A stretch of 64,000 nt of DNA, taken from Quadrisphaera sp. RL12-1S (GTDB lineage: Bacteria; Actinomycetota; Actinomycetes; Actinomycetales; Quadrisphaeraceae). Positions 16,547-25,836 of the stretch are shown in pieces; the first letter of the stretch is position 1; the number at the start of each line of letters is the position of its first letter. The translations under genes were made by a program, and so were the position numbers. The DNA is taken from assembly GCF_014270065.1 (NCBI RefSeq), contig NZ_JACNME010000001.1, positions 62,001 to 126,000 of the forward strand, in the 5' to 3' direction. The notes below the pieces were generated by a model. The model did not search any database. It was not told the DNA's origin and worked only from the letters and a program-made list of their open reading frames with translations.

Positions 16547-17916
16547 CGGCTCCTCGCCTCCTCGCGCGCCCCCGCGGCGCTGCTGTCGTCAGCGCGCTGC
16601 GCGCGCGGCTCCTGGAACTTCGGGTCCACCGGCTTGACCAGCGCGTTGGCGATGAAGCCGACCACCAGCACGCCGACCATCACCGACAGCGGCAGCCGGT
16701 AGGCCCCGGCTCCGCTGGACTCCCCGCCCGCGGCGTCGACGAGGGTGTTGACGATGAGCGGCCCGGCGACACCGGCCGCCGACCACGCCGTCAGCAGGCG
16801 CCCGTGGATGGCGCCCACCTGCAGACCGCCGAAGAGGTCCTTGAGGTAGGCCGGGATCGTGGCGAAGCCGCCGCCGTAGAAGCTGAGGATGATCCCGGTG
16901 AGCAGCACGAAGACGACGACGGACGAGGTGCCCAGCAGCACCGCGCCGAGGTAGAGGACCGCGCCCACGCCGAGGTACAGCATGTAGATGCGCTTGCGGC
17001 CGATGACGTCCGACGTGGAGGACCACACGAAGCGGCCCGCCATGTTGCACAGCGACAGCACCCCGACGTAGCCGGCGGCCGCGGCCGGCGTGATGCCCGA
17101 GAAGAACGTCTGCACCATGGGCGAGGCGGTCTCGAGGATGCCGATGCCGGCGGTGACGTTGGTGAACAGGACCACCCACAGCAGCCAGAACTGCGGCGTG
17201 CGGAGGGCGTTGCGCGCCGTGACGTCACCGACCGAGCGCAGCCCGCTGGCCTGCTGCGGCGGGGTCCAGCCCGCCGGGCGCCAGTCCTTGGCGGGCACCC
17301 GCACCACGAAGGCGCCGAGCAGCATGAGCACGAGGTAGATGGCGCCGAGGGTCAGGAAGGTCGGTGCGACGGCGTCCTGCGGCTGGGCGGCGTAGGCGCC
17401 GAGCAGGCGGTTGGACAGCGGGCTGGCGATGAGCGCACCGCCGCCGAAGCCCATGATCGCCAGGCCGGTGGCCAGGCCCGGGCGGTCGGGGAACCACTTG
17501 ATGAGCGTGGAGACCGGGGAGATGTACCCCAGGCCCAGGCCGATGCCGCCGACCACGCCGTAGCCGAGGTAGACCAGCCACAGCTGGCCGGCGGCGACGC
17601 CCGCGGCTCCGATGAACAGGCCGCCGCAGAAGAACAGCGCCGCCGCGACCATCGTCTTGCGGGGCCCGTTGCGCTCCACCCAGGTGCCGCCGAACGCCGC
17701 CGCCAGGCCGAGCATGACGATGGCGATCGAGAAGATCACCGCGATCGGCGTCCCCTCCACGCCGAAGCGGTCCTGCAGGGGCGTCTTGAAGACGCTGAAG
17801 GCGTACACCTGCCCGATCGACAGGTGCACCGCCAGGGCCGCCGGCGGGATGAGCCACCGGCTGTAGCCGGGTGGCGCCACGGTCCGCTCACGGTCCAGGA
17901 ACGACAGCGCTGCCAC
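16543..17916 (-). CDS. OFA family MFS transporter (oxalate/formate antiporter-like)
   Basis: A 457-residue, 12-helix major facilitator. The N-terminus [24 protein letters not shown], the loop-2 motif [15 protein letters not shown], and [48 protein letters not shown] identify the oxalate:formate antiporter (OFA) branch. Substrates in this branch include oxalate, formate and pyruvate-like monocarboxylates; which one applies here is open. It forms a two-gene unit with the small membrane protein that overlaps its stop. SD-like GAGGAGG precedes the start; the acc alpha gene is divergent. Confidence 0.88.
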   Translation of the reverse strand: MAALSFLDRERTVAPPGYSRWLIPPAALAVHLSIGQVYAFSVFKTPLQDRFGVEGTPIAVIFSIAIVMLGLAAAFGGTWVERNGPRKTMVAAALFFCGGLFIGAAGVAAGQLWLVYLGYGVVGGIGLGLGYISPVSTLIKWFPDRPGLATGLAIMGFGGGALIASPLSNRLLGAYAAQPQDAVAPTFLTLGAIYLVLMLLGAFVVRVPAKDWRPAGWTPPQQASGLRSVGDVTARNALRTPQFWLLWVVLFTNVTAGIGILETASPMVQTFFSGITPAAAAGYVGVLSLCNMAGRFVWSSTSDVIGRKRIYMLYLGVGAVLYLGAVLLGTSSVVVFVLLTGIILSFYGGGFATIPAYLKDLFGGLQVGAIHGRLLTAWSAAGVAGPLIVNTLVDAAGGESSGAGAYRLPLSVMVGVLVVGFIANALVKPVDPKFQEPRAQRADDSSAAGAREEARSR

Positions 17917-18236
17917 CGTCCACCTCCTCGCACCGCGCGACCCCGGGCCACGGCGGCGTCAGACTCCTCGGGCCGGCCCTCGCTGGACGACCCGTCCCGC
18001 GCACTGTGCCCCCGCTGTGGGCTGGCTGCGAGTCGAAGGTGCCCCGGTCGGAGGTCCGTCGACCCTGGACGGGTCGCGGGTGGACGTGCTCGTGGTCGAC
18101 CCCGAGCACCTGGCGGTTAGGCTGCTCCGCCGGGATGCCCGCCGGGGGCGCCCGGAGAGCAGGGCGGAGGCGAGGCGTGGTCACCGAGCGTCGCAGCAGC
18201 GGTGGGCGCACGGGGGGTCGCGAGCAGAGCCGCAGC
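17917..18236. promoter_or_regulatory. Divergent gap between the MFS carrier and carboxylase alpha genes
   Basis: A 320-bp non-coding stretch. The only promoter-like element I can point to is TTAGGCT with -10 hexamer TAGGCT at 18118-18123, upstream of the carboxylase gene; no good -35 is visible. An in-frame ATG at 18135 would extend the carboxylase by 34 residues that have no family similarity. Confidence 0.35.
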
Positions 18237-20075
18237 GTGACCAAGGTCCTGGTCGCCAACCGCGGCGAGATCGCCGTCCGCGTGATCAGGGCCTGCAAGG
18301 ACGCCGGCATCGGCTCCGTCGCGGTCTACGCCGAGCCGGACCGGCACGCCCTGCACGTGGAGCTCGCCGACGAGGCGCACGCCCTGGGCGGCACCACCTC
18401 CGCCGAGTCGTACCTGCGCGCCGACCTCCTGCTCGAGGTCGCGGCCCGCTCCGGCGCCGATGCCGTCCACCCCGGCTACGGGTTCCTCTCGGAGGACTCC
18501 GGCTTCGCCCGCGCCGTGGTCGACGCCGGCCTGACCTGGATCGGCCCGCCGCCCGCCGCCATCGAGGCCCTCGGCGACAAGGTCTCCGCCCGCGAGATCG
18601 CCGAGAAGGTCGGCGCTCCCCTGGTCTCCGGCACGCCCGGCCCCGTCAGCGGCGTGGACGAGGTGCTGGCCTTCGTCGACGCGCACGGCCTGCCGGTGGC
18701 CATCAAGGCCGCCTACGGCGGCGGGGGTCGCGGCCTCAAGGTGGCGCGCACCCGCGAGGAGGTCGGCGAGCTGTACGAGTCGGCCGTCCGCGAGGCCGTG
18801 GCGGCCTTCGGGCGCGGCGAGTGCTTCGTGGAGCGCTACCTCGACGAGCCCCGGCACGTGGAGACGCAGTGCCTGGCGGACTCCCACGGCGGCGTCGTCG
18901 TCGTGTCCACCCGCGACTGCTCGCTGCAGCGCCGTCACCAGAAGCTGGTGGAGGAGGCGCCCGCGCCCTTCCTCACGCAGGCGCAGGAGACGTCGCTGCG
19001 CGAGGCGTCCAAGGCGATCCTGCGCGAGGCGGGCTACGTCGGCGCCGGCACCTGCGAGTTCCTCGTGGCCAAGGACGGCACGGTCTCCTTCCTCGAGGTG
19101 AACACGCGCCTGCAGGTGGAGCACCCGGTGACCGAGGAGGTCACCGGCATCGACCTGGTGCGCGAGCAGTTCCGCCTGGCCGCCGGCGAGCCGCTCGGCT
19201 ACGACGACCCGCCCGCGCGCGGCCACAGCTTCGAGTTCCGCATCAACGGCGAGGACCCGGGCCGGGGCTTCCTGCCCGCCCCCGGCACCGTCAGCCGGTT
19301 CGAGGCGCCGTCCGGCCCCGGCGTCCGGGTGGACGCCGGCATCCGCAGCGGCGACGTCGTCTCCGGCGCGTTCGACTCCCTGCTCGCCAAGCTGGTGGTC
19401 ACCGGCGCCACCCGCGAGCAGGCGCTGCAGCGCGCCCGTCGCGCGCTGGCGGAGATGGCCGTGGACGGCATGCCGACCGTGCTCCCGTTCCACCGCCTCG
19501 TCGTGGACGACCCGGCCTTCACCGCGGTCGACCCGGCTGCGGCCGCGTCAGCCCCGTCCTCGGCGGCGGCCGTCGGGCAGGCGGAGCTGTTCCGGGTGCA
19601 CACGCGCTGGATCGAGACCGCCTGGACCGGCTCGACGGCGCCGTGGTCCGGCCCCGCGCCGGAGGCCGCCGACCCGGCGGACGCCGAGCGCTCCACCGTG
19701 GTGGTGGAGGTGGCCGGCAAGCGCCTCGAGGTGACCCTGCCCGGCTGGGTCATGGAGGCCGGCGCGCAGGTCGGCGGTGCCGTGCAGTCGGCGCGCCGGC
19801 AGCAGAAGCGGCCCCGCAACGCCGCGGCCGCCGCGAAGGCCGCCGGCGGCGACGCCCTCGTGGCGCCGATGCAGGGCACGCTCGTCAAGGTGGCCGTCGA
19901 GGAGGGGCAGAGCGTGGTCGCGGGAGACCTCGTCGTCGTCCTCGAGGCCATGAAGATGGAGCAGCCGCTGACCGCCCACAAGGACGGCGTGGTCACGGGC
20001 CTCAAGGCCGCTGTCGGCGACACCCTCACCACCGGCGCCGTGATCTGCACCCTCAAGGACGCCCCGGCCAGCTGA
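18237..20075 (+). CDS. Acyl-CoA carboxylase alpha subunit (biotin carboxylase + biotin carrier)
   Basis: A 612-residue two-function protein. Residues 1 to about 445 are biotin carboxylase: [37 protein letters not shown]-grasp glycine loop [10 protein letters not shown] (about 161-170), [19 protein letters not shown] and [16 protein letters not shown]. The C-terminus is a biotinyl domain with the EAMKM target lysine at about 573. It carboxylates biotin with bicarbonate and ATP for the beta subunit. The GTG at 18237 gives the usual short N-terminus of the family. It is 17.6 kb from the beta and epsilon genes, with lpdA convergent behind it. Confidence 0.93.
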   Translation: MTKVLVANRGEIAVRVIRACKDAGIGSVAVYAEPDRHALHVELADEAHALGGTTSAESYLRADLLLEVAARSGADAVHPGYGFLSEDSGFARAVVDAGLTWIGPPPAAIEALGDKVSAREIAEKVGAPLVSGTPGPVSGVDEVLAFVDAHGLPVAIKAAYGGGGRGLKVARTREEVGELYESAVREAVAAFGRGECFVERYLDEPRHVETQCLADSHGGVVVVSTRDCSLQRRHQKLVEEAPAPFLTQAQETSLREASKAILREAGYVGAGTCEFLVAKDGTVSFLEVNTRLQVEHPVTEEVTGIDLVREQFRLAAGEPLGYDDPPARGHSFEFRINGEDPGRGFLPAPGTVSRFEAPSGPGVRVDAGIRSGDVVSGAFDSLLAKLVVTGATREQALQRARRALAEMAVDGMPTVLPFHRLVVDDPAFTAVDPAAAASAPSSAAAVGQAELFRVHTRWIETAWTGSTAPWSGPAPEAADPADAERSTVVVEVAGKRLEVTLPGWVMEAGAQVGGAVQSARRQQKRPRNAAAAAKAAGGDALVAPMQGTLVKVAVEEGQSVVAGDLVVVLEAMKMEQPLTAHKDGVVTGLKAAVGDTLTTGAVICTLKDAPAS

Positions 20076-20107
20076 CGGCCGGCGCTCGCCGGTCGGCGGT
20101 CAGGCCG

Positions 20108-21529
20108 TCAGGTGGCGACGTGCAGGCGGCGGGCCGCCTCGGCCACCGAGCCGGACAGCGACGGGTAGACCGTGAAGGCGTGCGCCACCTGGTCGACGGT
20201 CAGGCCGTGCTCGACCGCGAGCGCCACCGGGAAGATCAGCTCCGAGGCGCGCGGTGCGCAGACGACGCCTCCGAGCACCCGGCCGGACCCGGTGGAGGCG
20301 AAGAGCTTCACGAAGCCGTCGCGGATGCCCAGCATCTTGGCGCGGGCGTTGCCGGCCAGCGGCAGCATGAGCACCTCGCCGTCCACCTCACCGGACTCCA
20401 CCTGCTCCTGGCTCCAGCCGACGGTGGCGATCTCGGGGGCGGTGAAGATGTTCGCGGAGACCTTGCGCAGCCGCAGCGGGCTGACGGCGTCACCGAGGGC
20501 GTGCCACATGGCGGTGCGCCCCTGCATGGCCGCCACGGACGCCAGCGGGAGCACACCGGTGCAGTCACCGGCGGCGTAGACGCCGCGCGCGGAGGTCCGC
20601 GAGACCCGGTCGACCTCGACGTGCCCGCTCTCGGAGAGCTGCACGCCGGCCTCCTCCAGGCCGATGCCGGCGGTGTTGGGCACCGACCCCACCGCCATGA
20701 GGCAGTGCGACCCGCGCACCTCACGGCCGTCCTCGAGGGTCACCACCACCCGGTCGCCCTCGCGCCGCGCGGCCTTCGCCCGCGAGCGCCCCATGAGCTC
20801 CATGCCGCGGCGGCGGAAGACGTCCTCGATGACCTCGGCCGCGTCGGCGTCCTGCCCCGGCAGCACGCGGTCGCGGCTGGAGACGAGGACGACGTCGGAG
20901 CCGAGCGCGTCGTAGGCGCTGGCGAACTCGGCGCCCGTCACGCCGGAGCCGACGACGACGAGCCGCTCGGGGATGCTCTCCAGCTGGTAGAGCTGCTTCC
21001 AGGTGAGGATGCGCTCGCCGTCCGGTTTCGCGGAGTCCATCTCGCGCGGCGAGGAGCCGGTGGAGACCAGGGTGATGTCGGCCTGCAGGGTCTCGCTGCC
21101 GCCGCCCTCGAGGTCGGCGACCACGCGCTCGGTGCCGTCGAGCCGGCCGGAACCGCGTAGGACGCGCACGCCCTCGGCGGCGAGGCGGCGCTCGATGTCG
21201 GCGGACTGCGCCTCGGCGAGCTTGCGCACGCGGGCGTTGACCCGGCCCAGGTCGACGGTGATGGGCTCCTTGGTCTCCGGGTCGCCATCGCTGCCGGGGA
21301 AGCGCAGCCCCAGCTCCTCGGCCTCGGCGGCGAGGTTCATGACCTCGGCGACGGAGATGAGGGTCTTGGAGGGGACCACGTCGGTGAGGACGGTGGAGCC
21401 GCCCATCCCGGCGCGTTCGACGACGGTGGTCTCGGCCCCGAGCTGCGAGGCGACCAGCGCCGCCTCGTACCCCCCGGGACCTCCACCGATGACCACGACG
21501 CGCGGCGCTCGACCAGGCACGGACGTCAT
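20108..21529 (-). CDS. lpdA: NAD(P)H-quinone dehydrogenase, LpdA type
   Basis: A 473-residue flavoprotein of the disulfide-reductase fold: FAD-binding VVVIGGGPGGYEAALVASQLGA at the N-terminus, NAD(P)-binding VVVGSGVTGAEFASAYDALG (about 187-206), FAD-contacting GVYAAGDCTG and a dimerisation domain ending FTVYPSLSGSVAEAARRLH. At the place of the redox-active CxxxxC pair the sequence reads GGSTVLTDVVPSKTL, with no cysteine. This is the feature of mycobacterial LpdA (Rv3303c), which reduces quinones rather than lipoamide. Start ATG gives a full N-terminal FAD motif. Confidence 0.9.
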   Translation of the reverse strand: MTSVPGRAPRVVVIGGGPGGYEAALVASQLGAETTVVERAGMGGSTVLTDVVPSKTLISVAEVMNLAAEAEELGLRFPGSDGDPETKEPITVDLGRVNARVRKLAEAQSADIERRLAAEGVRVLRGSGRLDGTERVVADLEGGGSETLQADITLVSTGSSPREMDSAKPDGERILTWKQLYQLESIPERLVVVGSGVTGAEFASAYDALGSDVVLVSSRDRVLPGQDADAAEVIEDVFRRRGMELMGRSRAKAARREGDRVVVTLEDGREVRGSHCLMAVGSVPNTAGIGLEEAGVQLSESGHVEVDRVSRTSARGVYAAGDCTGVLPLASVAAMQGRTAMWHALGDAVSPLRLRKVSANIFTAPEIATVGWSQEQVESGEVDGEVLMLPLAGNARAKMLGIRDGFVKLFASTGSGRVLGGVVCAPRASELIFPVALAVEHGLTVDQVAHAFTVYPSLSGSVAEAARRLHVAT

Positions 21530-21650
21530 CTTCGCAGCCCGAGGCGGCCGGGGGTGCAGGCGGCATCCTCACACCGCCCGGACGGTCGACGCACGCCGGC
21601 CTCGTCCGTCCCTCCGGCCCACCCCCGGCCACTCCGCGTGTCCGGTGCAG

Positions 21651-21720
21651 GGTGCTCGGAGGATCGGCCCCTTGGGAGTGACCGGTCCGTCACTCCGAAG
21701 GGGCCGATCCTCCGAGCACC
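21651..21720. repeat. 70-bp hairpin in a divergent intergenic region
   Basis: Perfect 23-nt arms (21651-21673 and 21698-21720, left arm starting GGTGCTCGGAGGATCGG) are extended inward by a second 8-nt pair (21675-21682 and 21689-21696) after a single mismatch, leaving a 6-nt loop CGGTCC. It lies between divergent lpdA and the AbiEi-like gene, upstream of both, so it is not placed as a terminator. The rest of 21530-21819 shows nothing else. Confidence 0.85.
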
Positions 21721-21819
21721 ACGACTCGATCACCCCGCTCCCCTGCCCGAGGGGCGGGCTGCGAGCGCACCTGTGGACGGCGCCAGCGGTGGCCACAGCA
21801 CGGGGGCCAGCCTGGGGCG

Positions 21820-22476
21820 GTGCACCCCGCCTCGCTGCTCCCGCCAGAGCTGGCCGACAGACCGTTCCGGGTCTCCGAGGCCCTGGCGCTCGGTGTGACG
21901 CCGAAGCGCCTGCGCAGCGCCGACCTGTGGGCCCCGTTCCGAGGCGTCCGCGCGCCCGTCTCCCTGGGCTGGAGCCCTCTCCTGCGCGCTCGGGCCGGGC
22001 TGCTCGTCTGCCCGCCGGGGACGTCGGTGGTCGGGCTGCACGCGGTCGCAGCGGCGGGACTCGTCCTGCCGTACGGCTTCGAGGCGGTGCTGGCCGACGA
22101 GCCGCTGCTCGTGCGCGTCCCGCTGTCGACGTGGCACTGGAACTGGTCGCGGGTCGGCTTCGCCGTCGACCCCGCTCCCCTGCCGGCCACCGTGCCCAGG
22201 GTCACCGATGACGGTGCGCGGCGCCCGGCCGACGCCCACCTGTGGGCGCGCGTGGTCGCCTGGCCGTCCCCCCGTCTGCACCGCCTGCGACACCGCCCCT
22301 ACGCGCTCACGCTGGGAGCGCAGGTCGTCGAGCGGCTCGGCGGAGACCTCGCGCCTCTGCAGGACGCCGTCCTCGTGCTCCCCCAGGGGGTGCGGCACCG
22401 GCTGGTGCCGCTCATCGCGGAGCTCGCCAGGACGACGGCGAGGACGGTGGAAGACGGCGGTTCCGGGCGCAGGTGA
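21820..22476 (+). CDS. Hypothetical protein with AbiEi-antitoxin-like N-terminus
   Basis: A 218-residue protein. The start FRVSEALALGVTPKRLRSADLWAPFRGVRAP resembles the winged-helix AbiEi N-terminal domain seen in many actinobacterial proteins, where a gene-regulatory or DUF559 nuclease-like domain usually follows. Here the C-terminal half (RRPADAHLWARVVAWPSPRLHRLRHRPYALTL...) has no recognisable nuclease motif and the protein ends in a basic tail. No AbiEii-like toxin gene is adjacent. CAGCCT lies 6 nt before the GTG, a weak leaderless -10. Function is unknown. Confidence 0.6.
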   Translation: MHPASLLPPELADRPFRVSEALALGVTPKRLRSADLWAPFRGVRAPVSLGWSPLLRARAGLLVCPPGTSVVGLHAVAAAGLVLPYGFEAVLADEPLLVRVPLSTWHWNWSRVGFAVDPAPLPATVPRVTDDGARRPADAHLWARVVAWPSPRLHRLRHRPYALTLGAQVVERLGGDLAPLQDAVLVLPQGVRHRLVPLIAELARTTARTVEDGGSGRR

Positions 22477-22488
22477 GCGACTGCTCGC

Positions 22489-22494
22489 TACCCT
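22489..22494 (+). promoter_or_regulatory. -10 hexamer TACCCT for a leaderless transcript
   Basis: TACCCT lies 7 nt before the ATG at 22502, and no Shine-Dalgarno sequence is present. It fixes the ATG as the start. Confidence 0.5.
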
Positions 22495-22501
22495 CCCGCT
22501 C

Positions 22502-22978
22502 ATGGCGCTGTACGCGGCGTACGCCAGCAACCTGCACCCCGAGCGGATGTCCGTGCGGGCGCCGCACTCACCCCTGGAGCAGACGGGCTGGCTGCGCGGC
22601 TGGCGCCTGACGTTCGGCGGGGAGGAACGCGGCTGGGACGGGGCGCTCGCCACGGTCGTGGAGGTGCCCCCCTCGGAGGACCCCGACGCCGAGGTCGAGC
22701 ACCAGGTGTTCGTGGCCCTGTACGACCTGACCGACGCCGACGCGGAGCAGCTGGACCAGTGGGAGGGCGTCGACATCGGTCTCTACACCAAGGTCAAGGT
22801 GCGGGTGGACACCCTCGAGGGCGAGCGGCTCGCCTGGACGTACGTGCTCGACGACTACGAGGGCGGCCTCCCGAGCGCCTTCTACCTGGGGATGCTGGCC
22901 GACGCCGCCGAGGCCGCCGGCGCCCCGGACGACTACGTGGCCGAGCTGCGCTCGCGCCCCTGCCGCTCGGTCGGCTGA
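22502..22978 (+). CDS. Gamma-glutamylcyclotransferase-like protein
   Basis: A 158-residue single-domain protein of the GGCT/AIG2-like fold. The opening LYAAYASNLHPERM carries the Y-x-S/A-N-L substrate loop, followed by LRGWRLTFGGEERGWDGALATVVE and EQLDQWEGVDIGLYTKVKVRV; the Glu of WEGV is in the position of the catalytic acid. Family members release 5-oxoproline from gamma-glutamyl amines or peptides; actinobacteria use mycothiol, so a glutathione substrate is doubtful. A TACCCT hexamer 7 nt before the ATG supports this start. Confidence 0.8.
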   Translation: MALYAAYASNLHPERMSVRAPHSPLEQTGWLRGWRLTFGGEERGWDGALATVVEVPPSEDPDAEVEHQVFVALYDLTDADAEQLDQWEGVDIGLYTKVKVRVDTLEGERLAWTYVLDDYEGGLPSAFYLGMLADAAEAAGAPDDYVAELRSRPCRSVG

Positions 22979-23044
22979 CCCCGCACTGAGCCCGCACTGA
23001 GCCCACGGGGCGCCCGCCGCGCAGGGCTCGCGCGCGCCTGCCAG

Positions 23045-23050
23045 TACGGT
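23045..23050 (+). promoter_or_regulatory. -10 hexamer TACGGT for a leaderless punA transcript
   Basis: TACGGT lies 7 nt before GTG 23058. This favours the GTG over the ATG that directly follows it at 23061. Confidence 0.45.
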
Positions 23051-23057
23051 GCCCCGC

Positions 23058-23954
23058 GTGATGGACCCCTTCGACAGCGTCGCGCCGGACCACGCGAACG
23101 ACCCGGCCCACGACCTCGGCGACCCCGGCACCGACCCCTTCCAGGTCGCGGCCTCCGCCGCCCGGGCCATCGCCGAGCGCACCGGCGTCGCGCGCCACGA
23201 CACGGCCCTGGTGCTCGGCTCCGGCTGGCAGGTCACCGCTGACCTGCTGGGCGAGACGACCGCCGAGATCGCCGTCACCGACCTGCCCGGCTTCCCGCCC
23301 GCGGCGGCCCTCGGCCACGTGGGCACGGTGCGCTCGGTGAGCGTCACCGACGACGCGGGCACCGAGCGCCACGTGCTGGTGTTCCTCTCGCGGACGCACC
23401 TGTACGAGGGCCGCGGGGTGCGTCCGGTGGTCCACGCCGTGCGGACGGCCGCTGCGGCGGGCTGCGCGAGCATCGTCCTGACGAACGGCTGCGGCGGCAT
23501 CGACCCGGGCCGCGGTCCGGGCACGCCGGTGCTCATCAGCGACCACATCAACCTCACGGCGACGTCGCCGCTCGAGGGCGCCACGTTCATCGACCTCACG
23601 GACCTGTACTCCTCGCGGCTGCGCGGGCTCGCGCGCCAGGTGCAGACCGAGCTGACCGAGGGCGTGTACGTGCAGTTCCCCGGCCCCCACTACGAGACGC
23701 CCGCCGAGGTCCGGATGGCGGGCCGCATGGGCGGTGACCTGGTCGGCATGTCCACCGCCCTGGAGGCCATCGCCGCGCGCCAGGCCGGCCTGGAGGTGCT
23801 GGGCATCTCGCTGGTCACCAACCTGGCGGCGGGGGTGAGCCCCACCCCCCTGGACGCGCAGGAGGTCATCGACGCGGGGAAGGCGGCGGGCCCGCGCATC
23901 GGGGCGCTGCTGGCGTCCGTCGTGCGCCGCGTCCTCGCCGAGCCGCGCCCGTGA
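23058..23954 (+). CDS. punA: Purine-nucleoside phosphorylase
   Basis: A 298-residue class I (trimeric) purine nucleoside phosphorylase. Motifs: VLGSGWQVTADLL (phosphate loop), GHVGTVRSVSV, HLYEGRGVRPVVHAVRTAAAAG, LTNGCGGIDPG, FPGPHYETPAEVRMAGRMGGDLVGMSTALEAIAARQAGLEVLGISLVTNLAAG (purine and ribose site). It splits inosine and guanosine nucleosides into base and (deoxy)ribose-1-phosphate. The mutase gene behind it overlaps by 4 bp (GTGA) and would convert the sugar-1-phosphate. The GTG start was chosen from the leaderless promoter; the adjacent ATG differs by one residue. Confidence 0.92.
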   Translation: MMDPFDSVAPDHANDPAHDLGDPGTDPFQVAASAARAIAERTGVARHDTALVLGSGWQVTADLLGETTAEIAVTDLPGFPPAAALGHVGTVRSVSVTDDAGTERHVLVFLSRTHLYEGRGVRPVVHAVRTAAAAGCASIVLTNGCGGIDPGRGPGTPVLISDHINLTATSPLEGATFIDLTDLYSSRLRGLARQVQTELTEGVYVQFPGPHYETPAEVRMAGRMGGDLVGMSTALEAIAARQAGLEVLGISLVTNLAAGVSPTPLDAQEVIDAGKAAGPRIGALLASVVRRVLAEPRP

Positions 23955-25771
23955 GCGCCGCCTCCCCCCTGGTCCGCCTCGACGCGCGGACCGCTGACCG
24001 CGTCCGCGCCTGGGCCGCGGGGGACGTCGACGACGACGACCGCGCCGCGCTGCTGGCGCTGCTCGACCGCGCCGAGAGCGGGGACGACGACGCAGCGGCC
24101 GCGGCCGCCGAGGTGGCCTCCGCCGTCGACGGCCACCTGGAGTTCGGCACGGCGGGCCTGCGCGGAGCGCTGGGTCCGGGCAGCAACCGGATGAACCGCG
24201 CCGTGGTGGTGCGGGCCGCCGCCGGCCTGGCCGCCCACCTGCACCGGGTCGCCGCCCCCGGCGACGCCGAGGCGGGCCCGCCGATGTGCGTCATCGGGTA
24301 CGACGCGCGCCGCGGGTCGGCGCAGTTCGCCCGCGACACCGCCGCGGTGATGACCGCGGCCGGGGTGCGCGCCCTGCTGCTGCCGCGCCCGCTGCCCACG
24401 CCCGTGCTGGCCTTCGCCGTGCGCCACCTCGACGCCGACGCCGGCGTCATGGTCACCGCGAGCCACAACCCGCCGCAGGACAACGGCTACAAGGTCTACC
24501 TGGGCGGGCGGTGCACGCCGTCGTCGTCGTCCTCCGGGGCTGCCGGGGGTGCGGACGCCCCCGGGAGGGGTGCGCAGATCGTGCCGCCCGCCGACGCCCA
24601 GATCGCCGCCGACATCGCGGCGCAGCCGCCCGCCCGGGAGGTGCCCCGCGCCGAGAAGGGGTGGTCGGTGCTCGGCGGCGACGTGCTCGAGGCGTACCTG
24701 CACGGGGCCTCGGCGCTGCCCGGACCGCCTCCGGCCGACGGCAGGCGCTCCGCGCTGCGCGTGGTGCTCACCCCCGTGCACGGCGTCGGCGGCGCGGTGG
24801 TGGTGGAGGCGCTGCGCCGGGCCGGTGTCAGCGACGTGTCCGTGGTCCCCGAGCAGGCGGACCCGGACCCCGCCTTCCCCACCACCGCGTTCCCCAACCC
24901 CGAGGAGCCGGGGGTCCTCGACCTGGCGCTCGACCTGGCGCGCCGGCGCGACGCGCACCTGGTCATCGCCGTGGACCCGGACGCCGACCGCTGCGCCGTC
25001 GCCGTGCCCGACGCCTCCCGCGAGGGGGGCTGGCGCGCCCTCACCGGTGACGAGCTGGGCGCGGTGCTCGGGGAGCACGTGGCCTCCGGGGGGCTGGCCG
25101 GACCGGGCGGCGCGCTGCCCCGTGACGCCGTGCTGGCGTGCTCGCTGGTCTCCTCCAGCCTGCTGGGCCGGATCGCCGCGGCGCACGGCCTCGGCCACGC
25201 CGAGACCCTCACCGGGTTCAAGTGGATCTCCCGTGCGCCGCGCCTCGCGTACGGCTACGAGGAGGCCATCGGCTACTGCGCGGCGCCCGCGCTGGTGCGC
25301 GACAAGGACGGCGTCTCCGCGTCCGTGGTGGTGGCCGCGCTCGCCGCGGACCTGCGGGCCCGCGGACGCACGCTCCTCGACGTCCTCGACGACCTCGCGG
25401 TGCAGCACGGTGTCCACGCCACCGGACAGGTCTCGGTGCGCGTGGAGGACCTCTCGCTCATCTCCGACGCGATGGCGAGGCTGCGGGCCCAGCCCCCGGC
25501 TGAGCTGGCGGGACGCGCCGTCGAGCGCGTGGACGACCTGTCGGAGGGCTCCGTGGAGACCACGGGGGTCCCCGCCACCGACGGCCTGCGCTGGACCGTG
25601 GCCGGCGGCGGCCGGGTGGTCGTCCGCCCGAGCGGCACCGAGCCGAAGCTCAAGTGCTACCTCGAGGTGGTCGTGCCCGTCGACGGCGAGGGCCTGGCAG
25701 CAGCGCGCGCGCTGGCGGACCGGCGCCTCGCCGACCTGGGCACCGCGGTGAGGGCCCTCCTGGCCCTGTGA
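23951..25771 (+). CDS. Phospho-sugar mutase (phosphoglucomutase/phosphomannomutase family)
   Basis: A 606-residue alpha-D-phosphohexomutase. Visible are the active-site serine loop VTASHNPPQDNGYKVY (about 165-180), metal loop DPDADRCAVAVP (about 342-353), sugar loop GYEEAIGY (about 436-443) and phosphate loop RPSGTEPKLKCYLE (about 559-572). A Ser/Gly-rich insertion with SSSSSG follows the active site. Overlap with punA and the presence of deoC 1.2 kb away suggest that it isomerises ribose- or deoxyribose-1-phosphate, as PGM2-like enzymes do, rather than only hexose phosphates. The exact substrate is inferred. Confidence 0.88.
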   Translation: MSAASPLVRLDARTADRVRAWAAGDVDDDDRAALLALLDRAESGDDDAAAAAAEVASAVDGHLEFGTAGLRGALGPGSNRMNRAVVVRAAAGLAAHLHRVAAPGDAEAGPPMCVIGYDARRGSAQFARDTAAVMTAAGVRALLLPRPLPTPVLAFAVRHLDADAGVMVTASHNPPQDNGYKVYLGGRCTPSSSSSGAAGGADAPGRGAQIVPPADAQIAADIAAQPPAREVPRAEKGWSVLGGDVLEAYLHGASALPGPPPADGRRSALRVVLTPVHGVGGAVVVEALRRAGVSDVSVVPEQADPDPAFPTTAFPNPEEPGVLDLALDLARRRDAHLVIAVDPDADRCAVAVPDASREGGWRALTGDELGAVLGEHVASGGLAGPGGALPRDAVLACSLVSSSLLGRIAAAHGLGHAETLTGFKWISRAPRLAYGYEEAIGYCAAPALVRDKDGVSASVVVAALAADLRARGRTLLDVLDDLAVQHGVHATGQVSVRVEDLSLISDAMARLRAQPPAELAGRAVERVDDLSEGSVETTGVPATDGLRWTVAGGGRVVVRPSGTEPKLKCYLEVVVPVDGEGLAAARALADRRLADLGTAVRALLAL

Positions 25772-25836
25772 CGCCGCGGGCCGCACGACGCGCGGGGGTG
25801 GTGGCCGTCCGGCGGCTCTCCAGGTGAGGCTCCGCC

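Noticed and set aside
18017-21160. Plus-strand 1047-codon open frame across the carboxylase alpha gene and lpdA
   Set aside because: It is a frame-shifted shadow of the carboxylase that continues antisense into lpdA; composition is Arg/Gly-rich and no domain is visible.
21651-21720. Rho-independent terminator
   Set aside because: It lies upstream of both flanking divergent genes and has no T-run, so it was entered as a repeat.
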